Positions 24,401 through 33,320 of a stretch of 40,666 bases of DNA are shown here, piece after piece. How positions within the stretch are numbered: the first letter of the stretch is position 1; each line of letters begins with the position of its first letter. A model generated the notes under the pieces. The model did no database searches. It saw nothing but the letters and a program-made list of their open reading frames with translations, and was not told where the DNA came from. The stretch covers positions 17,499-58,164 of the forward strand of contig DFYU01000034.1 in the NCBI GenBank assembly GCA_002383415.1, written 5' to 3'. The position numbers were made by a program, and so were the translations under genes. This stretch comes from Geobacter sp. UBA4074. Lineage in GTDB: Bacteria; Desulfobacterota; Desulfuromonadia; Geobacterales; Pseudopelobacteraceae.

Positions 24401-26134
24401 TTATGGTAGTGGCAAGATCAGTTCCTGAATGCCGTGTGGCGTCAGTGGACGGCTGAAATAGAAGCCCTGCAGCTGATGGCAGCCCAAGTCAGCCAGAAAG
24501 GATGCCTGTTCACTGGTTTCAACCCCTTCGGCCACCACGGTCAGCGACAGGCTCTCGGCCAGCGAAAGCACCGAGTTGATGATGGCCATGGCGTTTTTAT
24601 CGTTTGGCAGGTGTTTGACAAAGGAACGATCGATCTTGAGTTCATTTAGCTGCATGCGTTGCAGGTAATTGAGCGAAGCAAAGCCGGTGCCGAAGTCGTC
24701 AATCGAGAGCATGACACCCAGCTGGCGGAGCCGTTGCAGTGTTGCCATGGCCAGCTCGCTGTCCTGCATGACGACGCTTTCGGTCAGCTCCAGGCAGAGC
24801 CGCTCGGGCTCGATACCGGTGGCAACGATAACTGACTCCACAAGTTCCGGCAGGTCGCCGGCATGGAACTGGACAGCAGAGATGTTGACCGATAGTTGCA
24901 GTGGTGCGTCGTTCGGCTGCTGCCAGGCCATCAATTGTCTGCAAGCGGTTTCCAACACCCAACGGCCCACCTCGATGATCAGGCCGGACTCTTCCAGGAT
25001 CGGGATGAAGTCGTTCGGCTGCACCACCGCCTGCTGGTGGTGCGGCTTCCAGCGCAGCAGGGCTTCCACCCCGCATATGCGCCAACTGCCGGCAGTGACT
25101 TTCGGCTGATAGTCCAAAAAAAATTCATTGCGTTCCAGTGCGCGGTGCAGGCTGGTTTCGCGAGACATCCGTTCGCGCAGGCGCTCGCTGAGCCCGCTTG
25201 AGTAAAAGGCGTACTTGTCGCTGCCCAGCAGTTTGGCCTGTGATAAGGCGGCGTTGGCGTGTTGCAGCAGACTGTCCAGCGATTCGCCGTCGTGGGGAAA
25301 AGCGGCGATGCCCAGACAGGCCGTAATGAACAGTTCTTCATCAAGCAGTCTGAAGGGGCGTGCCAGCACCTGACGCAGCTCCTGAATGCAGCCATGCACC
25401 TCGCTGCAACCGGTCAGCAAAATCACAAACTGGTCAGCTCCCAGCCGTCCGACGGTGACGGTCGCAGATTCATGTTGCCGTAGCCGATGGGCGGTGTCCA
25501 CCAGCAACAGGTCGCCGTATTCATGGCCGAAGGTCTTGTTGATCGATTTCAGATTGTCCAGGTCCAGCAGGATTACGAACAGGTCATGGGGCAGGTCACC
25601 CCGCCTGACAAAGGCATCGAACAGCTCACGCAGCTGTTGGCGCATCGGCAGCCCGGTCAGCGGGTCGCAGGAACGCAGTTGTTGCAGCTTGAGGGCACTG
25701 TCGGTCACACTGCGTTCAAGTTCTGCCTCGCGGTTCCGTTGGGCATTGATCTCGGTGACCCGTTCGTTCACCTTGTCGATCACCTGTTCCAGTGCGGTAA
25801 AGTCGTGAATCGGTTTGGTAATGTAGTCCCAGGCCCCCTGGCGTACCGTTTCGATGGCATAGCTGACCGAGCCGTTGCCCGAGATGATCACCACGGGTGT
25901 GTCGGGGGAGGTTTGTCGGATGGCAGTCACCACCCCCAGACCGTCAAGTTCGGGCATCATCAGGTCGGTTAGTACCAGGTCGGGCTTGATCTTTGCAAAC
26001 AGCTGCAGGCCTTCGTGGCCGCCATCTGCCTCATGCACCTGGTAGCCTGAGTCCTGCAGGTAGGCCACAATGCTGCGACGCAGAGCAGGGTCATCATCGA
26101 TGATCAGGACCGACTGAGTGGCTGGTTTAGGCAT
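24401..26134 (-). CDS. Response regulator: REC-GGDEF(degenerate)-EAL
   Basis: 577 residues. Receiver domain (about 8-120) with acidic pocket D13-D15 and phospho-acceptor D57 (L-V-L-T-D-L-M-M-P), a linker helix, a GGDEF-type domain (about 155-315) and an EAL domain (about 330-570). The GGDEF site reads G-A-D-Q-F (232-236), so cyclase activity is unlikely. The EAL domain looks intact: E-A-L at 357-359, S-V-N-I-S-A-V-Q-F, L-E-L-T-E-S, I-D-D-F-G-T-G and A-E-G-V-E-T. Prediction: a phosphodiesterase that lowers cyclic di-GMP when phosphorylated, with the degenerate domain possibly acting as a GTP sensor. ATG 26134 lies within the end of the kinase gene (8-base overlap), so the two form one system. 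Confidence 0.93.
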   Translation of the reverse strand: MPKPATQSVLIIDDDPALRRSIVAYLQDSGYQVHEADGGHEGLQLFAKIKPDLVLTDLMMPELDGLGVVTAIRQTSPDTPVVIISGNGSVSYAIETVRQGAWDYITKPIHDFTALEQVIDKVNERVTEINAQRNREAELERSVTDSALKLQQLRSCDPLTGLPMRQQLRELFDAFVRRGDLPHDLFVILLDLDNLKSINKTFGHEYGDLLLVDTAHRLRQHESATVTVGRLGADQFVILLTGCSEVHGCIQELRQVLARPFRLLDEELFITACLGIAAFPHDGESLDSLLQHANAALSQAKLLGSDKYAFYSSGLSERLRERMSRETSLHRALERNEFFLDYQPKVTAGSWRICGVEALLRWKPHHQQAVVQPNDFIPILEESGLIIEVGRWVLETACRQLMAWQQPNDAPLQLSVNISAVQFHAGDLPELVESVIVATGIEPERLCLELTESVVMQDSELAMATLQRLRQLGVMLSIDDFGTGFASLNYLQRMQLNELKIDRSFVKHLPNDKNAMAIINSVLSLAESLSLTVVAEGVETSEQASFLADLGCHQLQGFYFSRPLTPHGIQELILPLP

Positions 26135-28199
26135 GGTTTCCGTCCTGGGTGAGCGGAAGTCGGATCATGAAGCAACAGCCCTTTCCGGGTGATGATGTGA
26201 CGCTGATCAGCCCCTTGTGGTTTTTAGTGATGATGGCGTGGGAGACCGCCAGTCCCAAGCCGGTGCCTGACCCCACCGGTTTGGTGGTGAAAAATGGTTC
26301 AAAGACGCGCAGACGGGTCTCTTCACCCATGCCTGGTCCGCTGTCACACAGCGTCAGCAGGGCGTAGTTGCCGTCACGTCGGGTGCTGATACGGATGACA
26401 CGCTCGCCGGACCAGTCTGTCATGGCTTGGGCAGCGTTCTTGAACAGGTTGATCAGCACTTGTTCAATCTCGGTCACGTTGATCGGCACCAGCGGCAGGT
26501 CAGGGGCGTAGCTGCGCTCGATACGCAGTTCTTGAAACCTGTGCAGCTTGCGCAGCTCATAATCACCGCCGGCCAGCTCCAGTGAGTGCTCAATCACTTC
26601 GTGCAGCGGTGCAAGCTGATGGTTGCCACTGTTCTGGCGGCTGAACTGCAGCATGTTGTCGATGATGCGCGAAGTGCGCCGTACAGCCTCGCTGATGCTG
26701 TGCAGATAGCCGGTGATCTCGCGCTCTGCCAGATAGGTCTGCAGGGTGTCAAGATCAAGCCCCAAACGCTCCGCAACCTGACGGTTGGCCGACAGGCCGG
26801 GTGTCAATCTGCGTTGCAGGTTCTGCAGGTCCTGAGCAATGATCCCCAGCGGATTATTGATCTCATGGGCCATGCCGGCTGCCAGCCCGCCGATCATCAG
26901 CATCTTTTCATGCTGCAGCAGGATTTCCTGGGTCCGGCGCCGTTCGGTGGAATCAACCAAAAACCCGTCAAAAAGCAGTTTTTTACGGTCGCTGGTTTCC
27001 CGGACGGCGCGGATATAGATGGTACCGAAGAAATGGGTCCCGTCGCTGCGCAGCAATTCCAGATCATCAGCGATCAGCGTTTCGGTGGTCTGTAATTGGC
27101 GGATCAACCGTTGCCATTGGTCGGGGTCGGCGTACAGCTGGCTGGGTATATCTTTGCTCTCAGCGATCATACGTTCGGGAGAGGGGTAGCCGAAGATGGT
27201 GGCAAAGGCATTGTTGATGCTGATCAGCCGACCGTCGGGCGTTGACTGGAAGATACCGATCGGCGCGTTGTCGAAGATACCACGGAAGGTGGCTTCGGCG
27301 TTCCTGAGTTCGCTGGTCTTGCGTTCGACCGTGCGACGTAAAAGCAGGGTGAAGCCTACCAGCAGCAGCGAGCTGGCAACCAGCGATGCAAACAACAGCT
27401 TCAGCCAGAACGGGATGCTAAAACGGTCTGCGGGACGTAGCCAGTGGGTGATGGAGCGGAAATAGAAGGAATCGGGTTGGCCCTTGAAGCGTTCCAGGTG
27501 CCTGTTGATGGTGGCCACCACCTGCGGGTCGGTCTGCTGTGCAAAGGCGAAGTGGACACGGATCGGGTTGAAGATGATCGGCGTTGCCTGTACCCGGTAG
27601 GCCGCTGCCCGCCGCATGGCGAACAGGCGTCCCACCACCGCTGCATCCACCTCGCCCTGATCAAGGGCCTTGAAGACATCGTCAAAGGTTGGGTAGTTGA
27701 CCAGCGTGACATTGATGCCGAACTCGTCCAGGTGGTTGCGCAGGTAGATGGTCTGCACATTGTTGGGAACAACGCCGATGCGGCGTTGATGCAACTCCAG
27801 AAAGGAGTGGATGTGGGCGTCGGGTTGAGAGTACACCACGCCCCAGTTGGTGATGACGTCGTCAGCCGAAAATACGTAGTGTCTGGCCCGCTCGGGTAGC
27901 CAGGCCAGCGGCGCCATCAGATCGATTTGATGGTTGCCGAGCATCTCCAGGCATCTGGCCTGAGGGCAGGAGATATACTCGACCTGCCATCCCTCCAGCC
28001 GTGCAATCTCGTTCATCAGATCGACAAACAGCCCCTCCGGCTTGCCGTCGGAGGAAACACTTGCCAACGGCGGGTTTTGTTCAAGACCCATCCGTAGGGT
28101 AAGCGGATCACACGTTGCACGATCTGTAACGCTGACGAGGAGCCAGAACAGGCAGGCGAGTATGATCAGTGGTTGGCGGCGTATGGGAATTCCTTCCAA
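26127..28199 (-). CDS. Sensor histidine kinase with periplasmic SBP_bac_3 domain and PAS
   Basis: 690 residues. Signal/anchor (about 10-27), a periplasmic solute-binding-like domain of SBP_bac_3 type (about 32-250: L-R-M-G-L-E-Q-N-P-P-L, P-E-G-L-F-V-D-L-M-N-E-I), membrane helix (about 266-289), PAS domain (about 300-420), HisKA with H445 (M-A-H-E-I-N-N-P) and an ATPase domain (N-L-F-K-N-A-A-Q-A-M, G-S-G-T-G-L-G-L-A). The binding domain suggests sensing of an amino acid or similar solute; the ligand is unknown. Start: an in-frame stop lies two codons before TTG 28199, so TTG is the earliest choice, without a Shine-Dalgarno. Interestingly GGAAGGA follows it, 5 bases before an ATA codon. The response regulator overlaps its stop. 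Confidence 0.92.
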   Translation of the reverse strand: MEGIPIRRQPLIILACLFWLLVSVTDRATCDPLTLRMGLEQNPPLASVSSDGKPEGLFVDLMNEIARLEGWQVEYISCPQARCLEMLGNHQIDLMAPLAWLPERARHYVFSADDVITNWGVVYSQPDAHIHSFLELHQRRIGVVPNNVQTIYLRNHLDEFGINVTLVNYPTFDDVFKALDQGEVDAAVVGRLFAMRRAAAYRVQATPIIFNPIRVHFAFAQQTDPQVVATINRHLERFKGQPDSFYFRSITHWLRPADRFSIPFWLKLLFASLVASSLLLVGFTLLLRRTVERKTSELRNAEATFRGIFDNAPIGIFQSTPDGRLISINNAFATIFGYPSPERMIAESKDIPSQLYADPDQWQRLIRQLQTTETLIADDLELLRSDGTHFFGTIYIRAVRETSDRKKLLFDGFLVDSTERRRTQEILLQHEKMLMIGGLAAGMAHEINNPLGIIAQDLQNLQRRLTPGLSANRQVAERLGLDLDTLQTYLAEREITGYLHSISEAVRRTSRIIDNMLQFSRQNSGNHQLAPLHEVIEHSLELAGGDYELRKLHRFQELRIERSYAPDLPLVPINVTEIEQVLINLFKNAAQAMTDWSGERVIRISTRRDGNYALLTLCDSGPGMGEETRLRVFEPFFTTKPVGSGTGLGLAVSHAIITKNHKGLISVTSSPGKGCCFMIRLPLTQDGNHA

Positions 28200-28206
28200 G
28201 GGCTAT

Positions 28207-28235
28207 TTGTACGGGGCAGAAGTGTAAAATATACG
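28207..28235 (+). promoter_or_regulatory. Candidate promoter of lptF-lptG
   Basis: TTGTAC (28207-28212) and TATACG (28230-28235), 17 bases apart, in the gap between the divergent kinase and lptF genes. Confidence 0.45.
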
Positions 28236-28325
28236 GCGCAATGGTGCGGCAAGGCAAGCGGAAACATGGTGTGGAAGCCATCCGCCGCCTTTACAGGGCT
28301 GGCGCACTCATGTATCATGCCGCCC

Positions 28326-29459
28326 ATGAAAAACCGAATCATCAGGCTCTATCTGATACGGGAAATAGCCGGCATCTTTCTGCTGGGGCTGACCATCTTC
28401 ACTCTGGTGCTGCTGATGGGGCGGATGGTGAAGCTGATGGAGATGGTGGTGGCCAACGGGGTGCCGTTGCCCGATGTGCTGCGGCTGATCGGCTATCTGT
28501 TGCCCTCCTTTCTGGTGCTGACTATCCCGATGGCGTTGCTGCTGGCCGTGCTGCTGGCCTTTGGGCGGCTTTCGGCCGATAACGAGATCACCATCTTCAA
28601 GTCCAGCGGGCTCAGCCTGGCGGCCCTGCTGCCGCCGGTGCTGACCTGCGCCGTGGCCGCCGGTCTATTGACCCTGTTTGTCAGCCTGGTGGCGGTGCCG
28701 TGGGGTAACACCGGCTTCAAGCAGTTTTCGTTGGAAATCGCCCGCACCTACTCCGCTGCCGCCATCAAGGAGCGGATCTTTCGCGACGACCTGCCCGGCA
28801 TCGTGATGTATGTGGATCAGTACGATGAGCAGACCCATCAGATGAGCCGGGTCATGATCCAGGATGAGCGGGACCCGGCACGCCCCTTGACGATCTTCGC
28901 CCGCAACGGTGTCGTCGACAGCGATGAAAAGACCGGCAGCATGCGCATACTGCTACGTAACGGCAGTATCCACACCCAGGACAGCAAGGGGGGCTACCGT
29001 CTGATCGCCTTTGGTGATTATCTGCTGACCACCGAACTGACCAAGACCGGCCCATTGGTACGCTCTGAGCAGGATCTGGGGGTGGGGGAACTGCTGCAGG
29101 CAGCCCGTTCGCCGGAGAGTACAGCCCAGCGTCGCAACAAGGCGTTGTCTGAGCTGCACAGCCGTTTTGCCTTCCCGGCGGCGGCCCTGGTATTTGCCAT
29201 CCTGGCGCTCCCGCTTGGTATTTCTAACCGCCGTTCCGGTAAAGGGGCCGGTTTTACGGCCAGCATCCTGGTGTTGCTGGTCTACTACGTGCTGCTTTCC
29301 TTCCTGCGCACCCTGGCTGAAAAAGGCAGTTTTCCACCGGCTCTGGCGCTCTGGCTGCCCAACCTGCTGTTTTTGGTTGGCGGACTGGGACTGTTTCGTC
29401 TTGCAGTGCAGGAGCGGTCGCTGCGTGATCTGCTGCTGCCAGCCAGGAGGACTGCCTGA
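28326..29459 (+). CDS. lptF: LPS export ABC transporter permease LptF
   Basis: 377 residues. Inner-membrane part of the LptB2FG complex that extracts LPS from the inner membrane and pushes it to LptC and LptA. Topology fits: three N-terminal helices (to about 120), a periplasmic beta-jellyroll domain (about 130-260) and three C-terminal helices. E-L-H-S-R-F-A-F-P-A-A-A-L-V-F-A-I-L-A-L-P-L-G is the family's conserved hinge before the last helices. ATGs at 28317 and 28326 are both possible; I chose the latter, and neither has a clear ribosome site. It overlaps lptG by one base (TGATG). The lptB, lptA and lptC genes are not in this window. Confidence 0.93.
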   Translation: MKNRIIRLYLIREIAGIFLLGLTIFTLVLLMGRMVKLMEMVVANGVPLPDVLRLIGYLLPSFLVLTIPMALLLAVLLAFGRLSADNEITIFKSSGLSLAALLPPVLTCAVAAGLLTLFVSLVAVPWGNTGFKQFSLEIARTYSAAAIKERIFRDDLPGIVMYVDQYDEQTHQMSRVMIQDERDPARPLTIFARNGVVDSDEKTGSMRILLRNGSIHTQDSKGGYRLIAFGDYLLTTELTKTGPLVRSEQDLGVGELLQAARSPESTAQRRNKALSELHSRFAFPAAALVFAILALPLGISNRRSGKGAGFTASILVLLVYYVLLSFLRTLAEKGSFPPALALWLPNLLFLVGGLGLFRLAVQERSLRDLLLPARRTA

Positions 29460-30538
29460 TGAATATCGTCAGCCGTTACATTGCCGTCGCCTGGCTGCGG
29501 ATGCTGCTGCTCTGTCAGGCCGGTTTTCTGGCGATCTACCTGATCCTTGATTTTATGGAAAAGTTCGGCCGCTTTATGCGTTATGGTGCGTCGTTCTGGG
29601 CTATCGGACAGTTTTTTTTGTTCAAGCTGCCGGAAATGATCGGTCAGAGTATGCCGTTTGCCGTGCTGATGGCCACCCTGCTGACCATGGGGATGCTGTC
29701 CCGCAGCAGTGAGCTGACTGCGCTGCGCAGCTGCGGCATGAGCCTGCCACGTATTGTTTTGCCCTTGCTGCTGTTGGGGCTGGGCTGTAGTGCGCTGCTG
29801 CTGATCAATTCCGAGCTGCTGGTGCCCCATGGTTACAAACGGATGGAGTACGTCGACAAGGTACTGATCAGAAAGAAGGATCGCACCACCGTTTTCAGGC
29901 TGAACAACATCTGGTTCCGTTCCAACAATCTGCTGCTGCAGGCCAAGGTGTTCGATCCTACGGCGGTGGTGCTGAAGGGGGTCACGGTCTGGGAGGTGTC
30001 GCGGCTGATGGAGCCGGTGCGGCGGCTGGATGCCGAGCGGGCGGTGTATGGCCAGGCCGGCTGGCAGCTGGAGCAGGTCAAGATCCGTCCCTTTGGCAAC
30101 GGTTCCCGACAGGTACAGCGGGTGGAGCGTCTGCCGCTGGAGCTGAACCTGAAGGTGGAGGACCTGCGGATACTGGACAACAAGGCTGATAACCTGAGTT
30201 TTCGTGAGCTGCGCGAGTATGCCACCAGCCTGCAGAGCGGCGGCTACAAGGCCGACCGGTACCTGACCATGATGCACGCCAAGCTGGCATTGCCCTTTGG
30301 GGCGTTGGTGATGGTGGTGCTGGGCATCCCGTTTGCGCTGAAGACCGGCCGTACCGCCGGGGTGGCGAAGGGCATTGCCATCGGCGTTGCCCTGGGATTT
30401 GCCTACTTCATTATCAACACCGCCGTGCAGTCCTACGGCCGCAGCGGTGTGCTGCCGCCGCTGGTGGCGGCCTGGGGCGCCAACCTGATCTTCGTGTTGT
30501 CAGGCATCTGGCTGGCGATGACGGTCAAGCAGCAGTAG
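29459..30538 (+). CDS. lptG: LPS export ABC transporter permease LptG
   Basis: 359 residues, same layout as LptF: helices at the N-terminus, a periplasmic domain (about 110-260) and C-terminal helices, with M-H-A-K-L-A-L-P-F-G-A-L-V-M-V-V-L-G-I-P matching the LptG hinge. It pairs with LptF as the second permease half. ATG 29459 overlaps the lptF stop. Its last 39 bases also code for the end of the convergent HpnN-like gene, so the two 3' ends overlap; no terminator fits in between. Confidence 0.94.
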   Translation: MNIVSRYIAVAWLRMLLLCQAGFLAIYLILDFMEKFGRFMRYGASFWAIGQFFLFKLPEMIGQSMPFAVLMATLLTMGMLSRSSELTALRSCGMSLPRIVLPLLLLGLGCSALLLINSELLVPHGYKRMEYVDKVLIRKKDRTTVFRLNNIWFRSNNLLLQAKVFDPTAVVLKGVTVWEVSRLMEPVRRLDAERAVYGQAGWQLEQVKIRPFGNGSRQVQRVERLPLELNLKVEDLRILDNKADNLSFRELREYATSLQSGGYKADRYLTMMHAKLALPFGALVMVVLGIPFALKTGRTAGVAKGIAIGVALGFAYFIINTAVQSYGRSGVLPPLVAAWGANLIFVLSGIWLAMTVKQQ

Positions 30539-33181
30539 CAAGGCCGGCAGAAACAGCAGGAAGGCCAGCACGATGGCGGTCATCCCCAGCGACATCACCG
30601 CGCCGATGCTGAACACCCCCTGGTGGCGGGCCACCATCAGGGCGCCGAAACTGAACAGGATCGTGAGTGCATTCAGCAAGACGCCCCTGCCGGCGCTGCT
30701 GGTCGCCACCTGCACCGGCGACTCCTCACCCCGCCGGTGACGGCTGATGATGTAGATCGCCGAGTCGATTCCCACCCCCAGCAAGAGCGGCATGACGATG
30801 ATGTTGGCCACGTTGAACCGCAGCCCGCACAGCCACATGCCCCCCACCATCAACAGCAGACCGACCACCAGCGGCGTCATCCCCAGCAGGGTCGAGCGCA
30901 GGCTGCGGAAGGCCAGCAGCATGATCAGCAGTACCCCGCCCAAGGCGTACAGAAAGGCCTGCAGGTAGGATTGCTTGAGGATCTTGAACGATTCGTAGAC
31001 GCTGACCGGCTCACCGGTGGCGTGGGGATCAACGCTCTTGATCTGGGTGACGAATGCGGCCAGCGGCTGTTCGTTAAAGATCTCCTCCTTGGGGGCGATC
31101 TGCAGCAGCAGCCGGCCGTCCTTGCCGATGAAGCGTTGCTTCAGGATAGCCGGAATATCCGCTTCCGTTACCTGGCGTGCGTTCAGACTCTCCTTCAAGA
31201 GGGCCAGTTTTTCCGGCAGCGGGGCAAACATCCGCTGCTGGGTTTCCCGCAACATGGCCAGGGCGTTGCCGTCCTTCTCTTTTTCCAGTCCGCTGAAAAA
31301 CCGGTCCAACGTCGTCAAAAAGGCGTTTGCAGGACCGGCCTCCGGCAGTTTCTGTTGCTCCAGCCGTTTGACAAGAAACGCCACCCGCTCGTGGAACCGC
31401 TCAAAGACCCCCGGCAGTTCCAGCAGCTGCAGGTTCTCCTGATAGGGGGCTGGCTGGACGGTGGCCATGACCTGCTTGATTCGTTGCAACTCAGCCAGTT
31501 TCGCCGGTTGTTGGTTCGGCACCAGGGCTGGCAGACTGACGACGTGATCAACACTGGGCAGCGCCTCAAACCGCTTGGTCAGTCTGAGCGCCTCATCACG
31601 GTCATTGGCTATGGAGACCCCGAAGTAGCCGGAGTTTTCCTTGCTCCGCATCAGCTGGTAGGCGTAGTGCACCGATTCCAGCCCCTTGGCCTGCAGGTTG
31701 AGCAGGTTGAAGTCGAATGGTACGCGGGGCAGGGCAACAGCGCCGGCCAGTGCCAACAGGGAGGTGGCTGCCACAATCAGGCGGGGACGTGCGAATAAGT
31801 GCGCAATTCCGTGCCACGTACCTGGTGCCCCGTGCCGCTCTGTTTTGTGTCCCGTGCCCCCTGCCACTTGACCCTTGTGTACCAGCACCAACATGGCCGG
31901 CAGCACGGTGAAGGTGGCCAGGAAGCAGACCCCCACGCCGACGGCGGCGATCAGCCCCAGTTCGGCAATCCCCCGGAAGTCGGTGAGAAGAAAGGTCAGG
32001 AAGGCCAGGGCGGTGGTGGCAAAGGCCAGCAGGATCGGCCGCAGGTTTGAGCGCAGGCTTTCCAGTAACGCCTCTTCAAAGGGCTGTTGCTGCAGCAGTT
32101 CCTGGTGGCGCAGCACAAGCTGAATGCCGTACTCCACCCCCAACCCCAGCAGCATCACCGCAAAGGCCATCGAGAGGATGTTGAGGTGCCCCACCAGCAG
32201 GGTGGCCAGGCCAAAGGCCACTGCAATGGCGCACAGAAGGGCCACCATGGCGGCCAGCATCGTGCGCATCCCCCGGAAGGCGAACAGCAGCAGCAAGGCG
32301 GTCAGCAGCAGCGACAGGATCGAGGCCAGCTTCATATCCTGCATGCTGGTGGCCATCTCCTCATATTCCAGCACCGGCACGCCGGTGATGCCGGCAGTCA
32401 CGCCCCTGAATGCCGTATCATTGCGCAGCAGCTCCAGTTCAGCCCGTACCTTTTTGATCGCCTGTTCGGCCGGTACAAAACTGCCCGGTTGTTTAAGGGG
32501 GCGGATGGCGATTACCTGCTGCCTGCCGCTGTTTTCCAGGGCCGATGGCGTGCCGTCAACGCTGCCTGAGAGCAGTGCATCCATGGAGAGGGTGGCGTTG
32601 GTGCCGTCAAATCCGCCCAGGCCCTTGTCGAGGGTGGTGAGCATGAAGGACAGCCGTTGCAGCTTGGCCGGGGTGGGCTGTTTCAGATAGTCGTCGATCT
32701 GGTCGCTGAGGCTGCTGAACAGGGTCTTGATCGACGGATCGCCCGCCAGCTTTTGCAGGACCGGGGCAGCTAACTCGATGGTCTGCGCCAGCTGCTGCAG
32801 CTGTTCCAACGGCATGAACAACAGGCCGTTCTGGCGAAAGTAGGGCAGGCCACCCGGATAGAGCAGCTCCAGAAACAGGCGCGGCTCCTGGGACAGCCGC
32901 GCGTAGAGCCGGTCACTGAAGCGGCTGGTCAGGGCCGGATCGTCGGATTCCACCACAACGGCGATCTCCTCCTGGTCGCCAAAGCTGGCCCGATAGGCCT
33001 GGTAATCCTGCTGGAACGGGGCATGCTTCGGCATCAGGTCGTCGCGGCCGGTCAGAAATTTCAGATTGGTTGCCGTGTAGGCCACTGCCATGATCGACAG
33101 CAGCAGGGCTATTGCAAGCACCTGCCAGGGGTGACGGATAATGGCGTTGAACAGGCGGTTGGTGACGGTTGGTGCAGGCAT
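30500..33181 (-). CDS. HpnN-like MMPL/RND-family transporter
   Basis: 893 residues with the two-halves build of RND exporters: helix 1 near 17-35, a large periplasmic loop (about 40-280), five helices (about 285-435), then the same pattern again (helix near 470, loop to about 730, helices to the end). G-L-G-V-E-Y-G-I-Q and G-V-G-I-D-S-A-I-Y are the matching TM4 motifs of the halves; charged residues there carry the proton path in the family. It resembles HpnN, which moves hopanoids to the outer membrane, but no hpn genes are next to it, so the substrate is an inference. GAGGAG lies 8 bases before ATG 33181. Between the halves, around residues 440-460, lies an odd low-complexity insert (see the repeat at 31809-31866). 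Confidence 0.88.
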   Translation of the reverse strand: MPAPTVTNRLFNAIIRHPWQVLAIALLLSIMAVAYTATNLKFLTGRDDLMPKHAPFQQDYQAYRASFGDQEEIAVVVESDDPALTSRFSDRLYARLSQEPRLFLELLYPGGLPYFRQNGLLFMPLEQLQQLAQTIELAAPVLQKLAGDPSIKTLFSSLSDQIDDYLKQPTPAKLQRLSFMLTTLDKGLGGFDGTNATLSMDALLSGSVDGTPSALENSGRQQVIAIRPLKQPGSFVPAEQAIKKVRAELELLRNDTAFRGVTAGITGVPVLEYEEMATSMQDMKLASILSLLLTALLLLFAFRGMRTMLAAMVALLCAIAVAFGLATLLVGHLNILSMAFAVMLLGLGVEYGIQLVLRHQELLQQQPFEEALLESLRSNLRPILLAFATTALAFLTFLLTDFRGIAELGLIAAVGVGVCFLATFTVLPAMLVLVHKGQVAGGTGHKTERHGAPGTWHGIAHLFARPRLIVAATSLLALAGAVALPRVPFDFNLLNLQAKGLESVHYAYQLMRSKENSGYFGVSIANDRDEALRLTKRFEALPSVDHVVSLPALVPNQQPAKLAELQRIKQVMATVQPAPYQENLQLLELPGVFERFHERVAFLVKRLEQQKLPEAGPANAFLTTLDRFFSGLEKEKDGNALAMLRETQQRMFAPLPEKLALLKESLNARQVTEADIPAILKQRFIGKDGRLLLQIAPKEEIFNEQPLAAFVTQIKSVDPHATGEPVSVYESFKILKQSYLQAFLYALGGVLLIMLLAFRSLRSTLLGMTPLVVGLLLMVGGMWLCGLRFNVANIIVMPLLLGVGIDSAIYIISRHRRGEESPVQVATSSAGRGVLLNALTILFSFGALMVARHQGVFSIGAVMSLGMTAIVLAFLLFLPALLLLLDRHRQPDA
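31809..31866 (-). repeat. Degenerate short repeats (GTGCC-type) inside the HpnN-like gene
   Basis: CCGTGCC occurs at 31809, 31830 and 31851, with further related bits (GGTGCC, CCTGCC) between. In the gene's frame this codes for a run rich in Gly, His, Thr and Arg (T-G-H-K-T-E-R-H-G-A-P-G-T-W-H-G) in the cytoplasmic linker between the two transporter halves. The look is that of a repeat expansion or small repeat element that kept the frame. Confidence 0.55.
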
Positions 33182-33320
33182 GCGGGGGACTCCTCGGGCT
33201 CGGATAGCCTGTTGTGCTTACCGTGCCGGGAGGTAAAAGTCAATCGTACGGGGCGCTTCACAAAGGGCAGGGCATGGGGTAAGCTGAGCACCTAGTTTCT
33301 GAAACAAGGGGAGGTATGAG

